From: Roseateles_C aquae
GTDB taxonomy: Bacteria > Pseudomonadota > Gammaproteobacteria > Burkholderiales > Burkholderiaceae_C
Direction: 5' to 3'
NCBI RefSeq assembly: GCF_032337115.1
Contig: NZ_JAVXZY010000006.1
Location: forward strand, 124,001-188,000
DNA: 64,000 nt
Of this stretch, positions 17,890-24,982 are shown one piece after another. The translations under genes were made by a program, and so were the position numbers. The notes under the pieces were generated by a model, which was given only the letters and a program-made list of their open reading frames with translations, was not told the DNA's origin and made no database searches. Position 1 is the stretch's first letter; the number at the start of each line of letters is the position of its first letter.

Positions 17890-17987
17890 GGGCGAAGTTT
17901 AGGGCTTGTGCATCGCCAGCCTGAACGCGCATCGCCCAGGCGCTTGAGGGATGCGGGATTGTCCCGAGTGTGGCCTTGTCTTGCCTG

Positions 17988-18007
17988 AATATAGTCATCG
18001 CTATATT
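17988..18007. promoter_or_regulatory. Inverted repeat AATATAG-N6-CTATATT, probable TetR operator
   Basis: The two 7-base arms are perfectly complementary, with the spacer TCATCG. The site is strongly AT-rich in a GC-rich setting and lies 28 bp before the TonB receptor start, over a likely -10 region. Size and position fit a TetR-family operator shared by the divergent genes. Confidence 0.7.
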
Positions 18008-18034
18008 AAAACCAGACCCCTACGGAGACAAGCG

Positions 18035-20491
18035 ATGAACGAGTTGACCCTGCCCTCACGCCGCCGACAGCGCCGCCCGCAGCGCACCGCGCTGGCCGCC
18101 GCCGGCCTGGCCCTGCTGAGCCAGCTCAGCACGGTGCACGCGCAAACCCAGGGCAGCGAGGCTGCGGCACCCACGCAGCAACTCGACGCCGTCGTCGTCT
18201 CCGGCCAGGGCCGCCAGCAGCAGCTGCAATCGGTGCCGATCGCCATCCAGGTGATGGGCGCCGAGCAGCTGCGCCAGCAGGGCGCGGCCAATCTGGGCGA
18301 TCTGGGCGCGCGGGTGCCAGGTCTTGCCATCGACGCCAACCAGGCCACCCAGCCGCGCATCGAGCTGCGCGGCATCGGCACGGCGGACTTCGGCATCGGC
18401 ACCGATTCGCCGGTGGGGCTGTATGTCGATGGCGTCTACACCGGCAAGACCGGCGGCGCGCTGCTGAACTTCAATGACGTCAAGCGGGTCGAGGTGCTGA
18501 AGGGCCCGCAGGGCACGCTGTTCGGGCGCAATAGCGCCGGTGGCGCGATCGCCGTGGTCAGCAATGAGCCCGAGTTCTCATCCAAGGCCCAGGGCCTGCT
18601 GCGCGCCGGCAATCAGGGCCTCGTGCATGCCGATCTGCTCATCAACCAGCCGCTGAGCGAGAGCCTGGCGCTGCGCGCCAGTCTGGTCAGCCAGAAGAGC
18701 AGCGGCTGGCTGCGCGACGCCGCCACGGGCGAGCGGGCCGGCGGCGAAGGCGCCTGGGGCCTGCGCGCGGCGCTGCTCTGGCGCGCCAGCGAGGACACCA
18801 AGGCGCTGCTCAGCGTCGAGCATGAAAAACTGGACCAGCGCGCCCGCCCGGCCATCGGCCTGGTGCGCGCCACCGCGCCGGGCGTGGCGCCGGCCTTCCC
18901 GGCCGATCCGGCGCAGTTCCTTGACCCGCGCAGCGCGCCGCTGCTCAACGATGTGGCCCAAGACCGCGAGGCCCGTGACTTCAACGGCGCCACGCTGCGC
19001 ATCGAACATTCACTGCCCTGGGCCGAGTTCACGTCGACCACCGCCTGGCGCCACTTCAATTCGCGCAACCGCCAGGACAATGACGGCAGCAACAACCCTG
19101 CCACCTACCTCAGCACCACCAACCAGGAAGGCAATACCACGCTGCAGCAGGAGTTCAGGCTGGCCGGCAAGAGCGGCCGCAGCGACTGGCTGCTGGGCCT
19201 GAGCCTGTACGACGAAAAGGCGCGCCAGACCGCCTTCATCGACAGCACGACGACGGCGCTGGACACGCTGGCCGGCAATCTGCTGGGCATGGCGCCCTTT
19301 GCCACCGTCAACACGCTGGCCGGCGCGCTGGGCCTGCCCGGCATCGATCTGCTGGCCAAGCCCTGGGGCGAGCAGATGAACAACGAAGGCCGCTTCCAGG
19401 CGGTGGCCGTCTATGGCGATGTGATCTGGGAGTTGCAGAAGAACACCCATCTGACGACGGGTCTGCGCCTGACCCACGACCGCAAGCGCTTCAGCTGGTT
19501 CAATCCCAATCGCGCGGCGCCGGCCTTGGATGAGCAGCTGGCACTGATCGATGGCGCCGGGCTGTTCCCGACCCTGGTCGGTGCCGGCGCGCTGAGCCAG
19601 GATCAGGCCGATGCACTGAGCGGCGCGCTGCGCAGCAATGCGCTGGTCGTCACCAACGGCGCAGCAACGGCGCCGCTGCAGCACACGCGCAGCTGGAACG
19701 ACGCCAGCCCGCGCCTGGTGCTGGACCACCGCTACAGCCGCGATCTGATGGTCTATGCCTCGCTGACGCGCGGCTACCAGGCCGGCGGCTTCAACACCCT
19801 GCAAGTCAATTCGGCCTACGAGCCCGAGCATGTGACCAGCCTGGAGCTGGGCGCCAAGGGTCAGGTCTTGCCCTGGGGCCTGAGCTACAGCGCCTCGCTG
19901 TTCCACTACCGCTTCAACAATCTGCAGACGCTGCAGCTGGTACCCGGCAATGGCGCGATTCCGGCCTACCAGGTCAGCATCAGCGACCAGCGCGCCACCG
20001 GCCTGGATCTCGATGCCCGCTGGAAAGCCAGCGAGGCCCTGCAACTCAGCGCCACGCTGGAAGCGCTGGATCAGACCTACAGCCGCGGCCTGAGCAGCGC
20101 CGGCCACAGCCTGGCCGGCGCACCGGTGGGGGCGCCGCGACTCTCCGGCACGCTGGGCATGGATCTGCTCTGGCAGGCGCTGGGCGGCCAGGCCAGCGCC
20201 CATCTGCAGGCCAGCTACACCGGCGCCACGCGCTGCAACGAGGAGTCGTATGTGCAGGGCCTGTGCCTGCAGACGCCGAGCTTTCGCGTCGGTGGCCCGC
20301 GTGAGCGGCTCGATGCGCGGCTGGCCTGGCAGGCCGCGTCCAGGCAATGGGGCGTGGCCCTGCTGGTCAATAATCTGCTGGATCAGCGCAGCATCAACCG
20401 GCTCTGGTATGAATCGGCGCCGCTGGGTACCGCCTATGCCACGCTGGCCAAGCCGCGCAGCGTGGCCCTGGAACTCAGCGCCAACTTTTGA
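18035..20491 (+). CDS. TonB-dependent outer-membrane receptor
   Basis: An 818-residue receptor with a signal peptide (about 1-37), a TonB-box-like LDAVVVSG segment at the start of the plug, a plug domain (about 55-165; VEVLKGPQGTLFGRNSAGGAI) and a 22-strand barrel ending in Phe (ELSANF). The plug and FGRNSAGG block are typical of the FecA/FyuA-like and catecholate-like group, which also imports sugars and vitamins. The start at 18035 follows GGAGACAAGCG. The stop overlaps alternative starts of the next gene, marking an operon. The substrate is unknown; enzymes encoded downstream suggest an organic nutrient and not only iron. Confidence 0.92.
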   Translation: MNELTLPSRRRQRRPQRTALAAAGLALLSQLSTVHAQTQGSEAAAPTQQLDAVVVSGQGRQQQLQSVPIAIQVMGAEQLRQQGAANLGDLGARVPGLAIDANQATQPRIELRGIGTADFGIGTDSPVGLYVDGVYTGKTGGALLNFNDVKRVEVLKGPQGTLFGRNSAGGAIAVVSNEPEFSSKAQGLLRAGNQGLVHADLLINQPLSESLALRASLVSQKSSGWLRDAATGERAGGEGAWGLRAALLWRASEDTKALLSVEHEKLDQRARPAIGLVRATAPGVAPAFPADPAQFLDPRSAPLLNDVAQDREARDFNGATLRIEHSLPWAEFTSTTAWRHFNSRNRQDNDGSNNPATYLSTTNQEGNTTLQQEFRLAGKSGRSDWLLGLSLYDEKARQTAFIDSTTTALDTLAGNLLGMAPFATVNTLAGALGLPGIDLLAKPWGEQMNNEGRFQAVAVYGDVIWELQKNTHLTTGLRLTHDRKRFSWFNPNRAAPALDEQLALIDGAGLFPTLVGAGALSQDQADALSGALRSNALVVTNGAATAPLQHTRSWNDASPRLVLDHRYSRDLMVYASLTRGYQAGGFNTLQVNSAYEPEHVTSLELGAKGQVLPWGLSYSASLFHYRFNNLQTLQLVPGNGAIPAYQVSISDQRATGLDLDARWKASEALQLSATLEALDQTYSRGLSSAGHSLAGAPVGAPRLSGTLGMDLLWQALGGQASAHLQASYTGATRCNEESYVQGLCLQTPSFRVGGPRERLDARLAWQAASRQWGVALLVNNLLDQRSINRLWYESAPLGTAYATLAKPRSVALELSANF

Positions 20492-20496
20492 ACGTG

Positions 20497-20859
20497 ATGA
20501 AACTACCCCTCCTGCTTGGGCTGGCACTGTGCAGCGCGGTCCTGCTTGTGGCCTGCGGCCGCCCTGCCGCCCCCGATCCGGCGCTGGCCGAGCGCGCCCG
20601 GCCGGCCGATGCCGCGCTGGCCGCCGTCTATGAGCGTTCCTGCTACAACTGCCATGCCCGCGCCGGCAGCGGCGCCCCGCTGACCGGCGACGCCGCCGGC
20701 TGGTCACCACGGCTGGCCAAGGGCCGCGCTGCACTGCTGGCCAGTGTGCAGAACGGCCTCGGCGGCATGCCGGCCCAGGGCCTGTGCCCGGATTGCAGCG
20801 AGGCGCAGTTCAGCGCCCTGATCGACTTCATTAGCAGCCACCAGGAGACCGCCCGATGA
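20497..20859 (+). CDS. Lipoprotein cytochrome c, c5-like
   Basis: A 120-residue protein with a lipobox LLVAC (Cys20), one haem site C49-Y-N-C52-H53 and an axial Met candidate M91 in LGGMPA. It also has a second Cys pair C97/C100 (CPDC) as in cytochrome c5. It should be a periplasm-facing, lipid-anchored electron carrier. ATG at 20497 was chosen; TTG at 20488 and GTG at 20494 are in frame. The stop overlaps the flavoprotein start by 4 bp, which suggests it accepts electrons from that enzyme. Confidence 0.9.
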   Translation: MKLPLLLGLALCSAVLLVACGRPAAPDPALAERARPADAALAAVYERSCYNCHARAGSGAPLTGDAAGWSPRLAKGRAALLASVQNGLGGMPAQGLCPDCSEAQFSALIDFISSHQETAR

Positions 20860-22322
20860 GTGCCCGACGTGAATGGCTCAAGCAAGGCGCTGCGCTGGGC
20901 GCCAGCCTCGCGCTGCCGCTGAAGGCGAGCGCTCAGGCGCCCCAAACGGCGGCTCCCGCTGCTCCCACAGCGCCAACGACTGCGGCCAAGCCCGCGCCCG
21001 CCCCCCTCATCCCTGCGCCAGCAGCCAGCGCCGCGCCGCTGCTGCCCGGTCGCCCCTGGCAGAACTGGTCCGGCATCGAGCGCTGCGCGCCAGCCAACTG
21101 GCTGATCCCGGCCGATGAGGGCCAGCTGGCCGCCACGCTGGCCACCAGCAAGGGGTCGCTGCGCTGTGTTGGCGCCGGCCATTCCTTCACCGGCCTGGTG
21201 CCCACCGAGGGCACGCTGATCTCGCTGGACAAGCTCAGCGGCATCGTCGCGCTGGACCGGGCCAACAGCGTCGTTCGCGTCCGCGCCGGCACGCGGCTGA
21301 ACCAGCTGGCCCGCGAACTCGATGCACAAGGCCTGGCCCTCTACAACCAGCCCGATATCGATGTGCAGACGGTGGCCGGTGCGCTGTCCACCGCCACCCA
21401 CGGCACCGGCCTGACGCTGCCGGCCCTGCATGCCGAGGTGCAGGCGCTGCGCCTCATCACCGTGCAGGGCGAGGCGCTGGAGTGCAGCCGCTTCAAGAAC
21501 CCCGAGCTGTTCGATGCGGCCCGCGTCTCGCTCGGTGCCTTGGGCGTGATCAGCGAGTTCAGCCTGCGCGTGCGCCCGCGCCATCTGCTGCGCCGCAAGG
21601 TCTGGCTCTCGCGCACCGAAGCCTTGCTGGAGCAGGCTCCCGAGCTGGCTCGTGCGCATCGCCACTTCGAGTTCTACGTGCTGCCCTTCACCGGCTACAG
21701 CGCCGCCATCACGCACGACGAGGTGCAAGGCGCCCCACAGACAGCCAAGCCGGCCGCCGACGAAGACATGCTGCGCGATCTGCGCCGGCTGCGCGACTGG
21801 CTGGGCCGCTGGCCCGAACTGCGCCGCTGGACCGCCGCCAAGCTGATCGACCCGGCGATGACCGAGAGTGCGCAGGACTGGTCCTGGAAGCTGCTCAGCA
21901 CGGTGCGCCCTACACGCTTCAATGAAAGCGAATTCCACCTGCCGCGCGAGACGGCGCTGACCTGCCTGAAAGAGGTGATCGCCACGCTGGAACGCCGCAA
22001 CGAGGTGTTCTTTCCGATGGAATTCCGCTTCGTGCGCGCCGACCATGCCTGGCTCAGCCCCTTCTTCGAACGCGACAGCTGCTCGATCGCCGCTCATGCG
22101 GCCCAGGGCGAGGCGCACGACTATCTGGTCAGCGACCTGGCGCCGATCTTCCGCCGCCATGGCGGGCGCCCGCACTGGGGCAAGCTGCACGGCCTGAAGT
22201 CCGCCGATCTGGCCGCGCTATATCCGCGCTATGCCGATTTCCGCCAGCAGCGTGAGCGGCTGGATCCGCAGGGGCGGCTGCTCAACCGGCATCTGCGCCA
22301 GCTGTTCGAGGGCCAAGCCTGA
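20856..22322 (+). CDS. Tat-exported FAD oxidoreductase, arabinono-lactone/alditol oxidase family
   Basis: A 488-residue protein with a twin-arginine-type N-terminus (SARREWLKQGAALGAS), an Ala/Pro-rich linker (about 28-64), an FAD-binding VAO-type domain (about 75-245) and a C-terminal ALO domain ending with HWGKLHG. H109 in VGAGHSFTG is at the position of the covalent flavin His in alditol and lactone oxidases. Family members oxidise sugars, alditols or aldonolactones. Coupling to the adjacent cytochrome suggests a dehydrogenase feeding the respiratory chain instead of an O2-using oxidase. That is inference. Confidence 0.85.
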   Translation: MSARREWLKQGAALGASLALPLKASAQAPQTAAPAAPTAPTTAAKPAPAPLIPAPAASAAPLLPGRPWQNWSGIERCAPANWLIPADEGQLAATLATSKGSLRCVGAGHSFTGLVPTEGTLISLDKLSGIVALDRANSVVRVRAGTRLNQLARELDAQGLALYNQPDIDVQTVAGALSTATHGTGLTLPALHAEVQALRLITVQGEALECSRFKNPELFDAARVSLGALGVISEFSLRVRPRHLLRRKVWLSRTEALLEQAPELARAHRHFEFYVLPFTGYSAAITHDEVQGAPQTAKPAADEDMLRDLRRLRDWLGRWPELRRWTAAKLIDPAMTESAQDWSWKLLSTVRPTRFNESEFHLPRETALTCLKEVIATLERRNEVFFPMEFRFVRADHAWLSPFFERDSCSIAAHAAQGEAHDYLVSDLAPIFRRHGGRPHWGKLHGLKSADLAALYPRYADFRQQRERLDPQGRLLNRHLRQLFEGQA

Positions 22323-23599
22323 TGAAGACAAGTCGTCGCCTCCTGCTGGGCGCTGCCGCCGCCCTGCCTGCCGCCGCCTGGCTGGCGCGCCCAGCCGAAC
22401 AGGGTGGGCCGCATGCGCCCTATTTCCAAAGGCTGGCCGAAGGGCTGAAGGCCGCCGGCGTGGCGCAGGCCCGTTTGGTCATCGACCTGCCGCAGCTGCG
22501 TGCCAATCTGGCCGCCATCGGCCAGCATGCCAAGACCGGCATGCAGCTGCGCGCCGTGCTCAAGAGCCTGCCCTGTCTGGCGCTGATGGACGAAGTCGCT
22601 CGCGCCTGGAACAGCCCGCGGGTGATGGCCTTCAACGCCACCCAGACCCAGCAGCTGCTGCAGGCCCGCCCCGATGCCCACGTGCTGCTGGGCAAGCCAC
22701 TGCCGGTGGCTGCGGCTGCGGCGCTGCTGCAAGCGCTGCCGCCCGAGCAGGGCAGCGGCATCGAGTTTCTGGTCGACACGCCGGCGCGGCTGGCCCAGTA
22801 CCGGCAGCTGGCCCAGCAGCGGGGTCAGGTCTTGCGCATCAATCTGGAACTGGATGTCGGCCTGCATCGCGGCGGCTTCGAAGACCGGGCCGAACTCGGC
22901 GCGGCGCTGCGGCTGCTCAAGCCCGGCGAGAGCAATACGCAGCTGCAATGGCGCGGCTTCATGGGCTATGACGCCCATGTTGCCGCCCTGCCCGATCTGC
23001 CCGGCATGCGTGAACAGGCCTGGCGCGAGTCTCAAGCCCGCTACCAGGCTGCCTGGGCGCTGGCCGAGCAGCTGCTGGGCCCGCAGCAGCGCGGCGCGCT
23101 GACGCTGAACACCGCCGGCTCGCCGACCTTCCGACTGCACGATGGCAAAGGCGTGGCCAATGAGGTCTCGGTCGGTTCGGCGGCGCTCTTGCCGCTGGAT
23201 TTCGACAAGCCGCTGCTGGCCGATCTTCGCCCGGCCGCCTTCATCGCTACGCCGGTGCTGAAGGCCTGGCCACGCTTCCGCCTGCCAGAGGGCGCGACCT
23301 GGCTGAGCCAGATCGCCCAGAGCTGGGACCGCAACCAGGCCCGCGGCTACGCGATTCACGGCGGCCACTGGCTGGCCGAGCCGGCTTCGCCGCCAGGGCT
23401 CGTGCCCAGCGGCCTGTACGGCGCGTCAAGCAATCAGCAGGTGATGGTCAGTTCGGAGCGGGTGCTGCTGCAGCCGGACGATCTGGTCTTCCTGCGCCCG
23501 CGCCAGAGCGAAGCACTGCTGCTGCAGTTCGGTGATCTGCTGGTCTGGGATGGGGAACGAATCAGTGCCAGCTGGCCGGTGCTGCCGGCCTCGGCCTGA
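22322..23599 (+). CDS. Tat-exported PLP enzyme, alanine racemase-N/DSD1-like
   Basis: A 425-residue protein with a twin-arginine signal (KTSRRLLLGAAAAL), a type III PLP barrel (about 48-300) with Schiff-base Lys candidate K81 in RAVLKSLP, and a D-serine dehydratase-like C-terminal domain (about 310-415). In D-threonine aldolase/D-serine dehydratases the C-terminal domain holds a metal through a PxHxC motif. Here the matching stretch reads RPRQSEALLL, so neither ligand is present. The gene starts one base inside the upstream stop (TGATG). Racemase, aldolase or lyase activity cannot be told apart from sequence. Confidence 0.8.
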   Translation: MKTSRRLLLGAAAALPAAAWLARPAEQGGPHAPYFQRLAEGLKAAGVAQARLVIDLPQLRANLAAIGQHAKTGMQLRAVLKSLPCLALMDEVARAWNSPRVMAFNATQTQQLLQARPDAHVLLGKPLPVAAAAALLQALPPEQGSGIEFLVDTPARLAQYRQLAQQRGQVLRINLELDVGLHRGGFEDRAELGAALRLLKPGESNTQLQWRGFMGYDAHVAALPDLPGMREQAWRESQARYQAAWALAEQLLGPQQRGALTLNTAGSPTFRLHDGKGVANEVSVGSAALLPLDFDKPLLADLRPAAFIATPVLKAWPRFRLPEGATWLSQIAQSWDRNQARGYAIHGGHWLAEPASPPGLVPSGLYGASSNQQVMVSSERVLLQPDDLVFLRPRQSEALLLQFGDLLVWDGERISASWPVLPASA

Positions 23600-23672
23600 C
23601 AACTGCTCAGCGCACCAGAAGTGCCAAAGGTCACCCCCCGTCACGGTGTGGGCCGGATGCCGCACCGGGCAC

Positions 23673-23700
23673 TGGTTAACCCTTAATCGTTAACTAGAAT
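23673..23700 (+). promoter_or_regulatory. Candidate promoter of the small barrel protein gene
   Basis: TGGTTA (23673-23678) and TAGAAT (23695-23700) are 16 bp apart in an AT-rich patch that also carries two GTTAAC palindromes. This is a plausible sigma-70 promoter for the gene at 23787. Confidence 0.35.
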
Positions 23701-23786
23701 GCGTCCATCCCGCACCCCACGGTGCCGGAGTGCGAGGCGCCACCCCTGGCAGCCTTAAAACACAACAGATCACAGAGGGATCACAC

Positions 23787-24299
23787 ATGAAGAAACTGAT
23801 GGCTCTGGCCATGGCCGCTGCATTGGCCGCTCCCGCTTTCGCCGGCGACTACTATGCTGGCGCCGACATCGGCCGCAATCGTTTCAGTGACGCAGACGTC
23901 AGCATCAATCGCACCGGCATCGCCCTGTTCGGCGGCTACAAGCTGAACGAAACCGTCGCCTTCGAAGCCGGCTACCGCTCGCTGGTCAATGACGACTATC
24001 GCGACAAGACCAGCTCGGTGAACATCAAGCTGTACGCCTTGCAGCTGTCGGCCGTGTTCTCGGCCCCCGTTGCCACCGACTTCGCCATTTATGGTCGTCT
24101 GGGCCTGAACAATATTCGCGGCTCGATCAGCGGCACCGACGAAGGCGACAAGTTCGACCTGTCCGGCAACCGCACCAAGGCCCTGTTCGGCTTCGGTGGC
24201 AGCTATGCCTTCAGCAAGGACGTGGCTCTGCGCGTGGAATTCCAGAAGCCGATCAAGGAAGTCAGCGTGCTGTCCGCTGGCGTCCAGTTCAACTTCTGA
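23787..24299 (+). CDS. Small outer-membrane beta-barrel protein (OmpA-like N-terminal fold)
   Basis: A 170-residue protein with a clear signal peptide (1-19, cleaved after AFA) and an eight-strand barrel pattern ending in VQFNF, the C-terminal Phe signal for Bam insertion. It has no peptidoglycan-binding domain. It resembles the porin/opacity-type beta-barrel superfamily. The start at 23787 follows AGAGGGA. It has its own candidate promoter and is followed by a strong terminator, so it is a monocistronic and probably well expressed gene. Confidence 0.85.
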   Translation: MKKLMALAMAAALAAPAFAGDYYAGADIGRNRFSDADVSINRTGIALFGGYKLNETVAFEAGYRSLVNDDYRDKTSSVNIKLYALQLSAVFSAPVATDFAIYGRLGLNNIRGSISGTDEGDKFDLSGNRTKALFGFGGSYAFSKDVALRVEFQKPIKEVSVLSAGVQFNF

Positions 24300-24337
24300 T
24301 TGTCAACGCCGGCCCATCGGGTCAGCCCACGACAAGG

Positions 24338-24362
24338 AAACGGCCCCTCGGGGCCGTTTTTT
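24338..24362 (+). terminator. Rho-independent terminator
   Basis: AAACGGCCC, the loop CTCG and GGGCCGTTT form a 9-bp stem followed by a T run. It ends the barrel-protein transcript. Confidence 0.9.
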
Positions 24363-24386
24363 CATGCTCGCTTGACCGAGATTGGC

Positions 24387-24821
24387 TCACTTGACGACAA
24401 ACACCGGCACCTTGGACAGTGTCAGCACCTTTTGTGCGACGCTGCCGAGCAGCACTGCGTCGAGCCCGCGCCGGCCGTGCGAGCCGATGACGATCAGATC
24501 GGCAGCGCAGGCCTGAGCGTGTTCGACGATGGAGACTGCCGGCCCATGCTCGCGCAGCACATGGCTGGCAAAACCGACACCGGCCGCACTGGCCAGCGCC
24601 TCGGCCGCCTTGATGCCGATGCTGGCGCCCTCCTCCGCTGCCTCCAGGTAGTAGGCCAAGGCTTCGCCGCCGCCCTCGGGGAAGCTGACAAAAGGCACCG
24701 GATCGATGACGCTGACGATCTCCAGTTGCGCGCCGTAGCGCCTGGCGAGATCAACCGCAACCGCGGCCGCACGAGCCGCGGTGGTCGAACCATCGGTGGG
24801 CAGGAGAATGCGTTTGAACAT
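24387..24821 (-). CDS. Universal stress protein, UspA family
   Basis: A 144-residue single-domain Usp. The N-terminal KRILLPTDGS motif and the ATP-binding pattern G-S-H-G followed by nine residues and G-S (GSHGRRGLDAVLLGS) are present, so it belongs to the nucleotide-binding class. The start at 24821 is set by GGAGGG seven bases upstream; a TTG at 24836 is in frame but lies inside that site. Usp proteins support survival under stress. The adjacent divergent gene is a diguanylate cyclase. Confidence 0.93.
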   Translation of the reverse strand: MFKRILLPTDGSTTAARAAAVAVDLARRYGAQLEIVSVIDPVPFVSFPEGGGEALAYYLEAAEEGASIGIKAAEALASAAGVGFASHVLREHGPAVSIVEHAQACAADLIVIGSHGRRGLDAVLLGSVAQKVLTLSKVPVFVVK

Positions 24822-24982
24822 GCTGAGTCCCTCCAAGATGTGCTGATGCTGCAGTCATAGCCTGGACCCCGGCTTGCCCTGCGTCAAGTTCAGCCGCGGG
24901 ATGGATGCAAAAGGCGCGCTTTTTTGGTCCACCGCCCGCTGTGCCGGCTTGGCACAATCAGTCTTGTAGCACTACGCCCTCC

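Noticed and set aside
24950..24966. TGGCAC followed by TTG, like a sigma-54 promoter before the GGDEF gene
   Set aside because: The spacing between the GG and the TTG element is three bases too long for the -24/-12 consensus.
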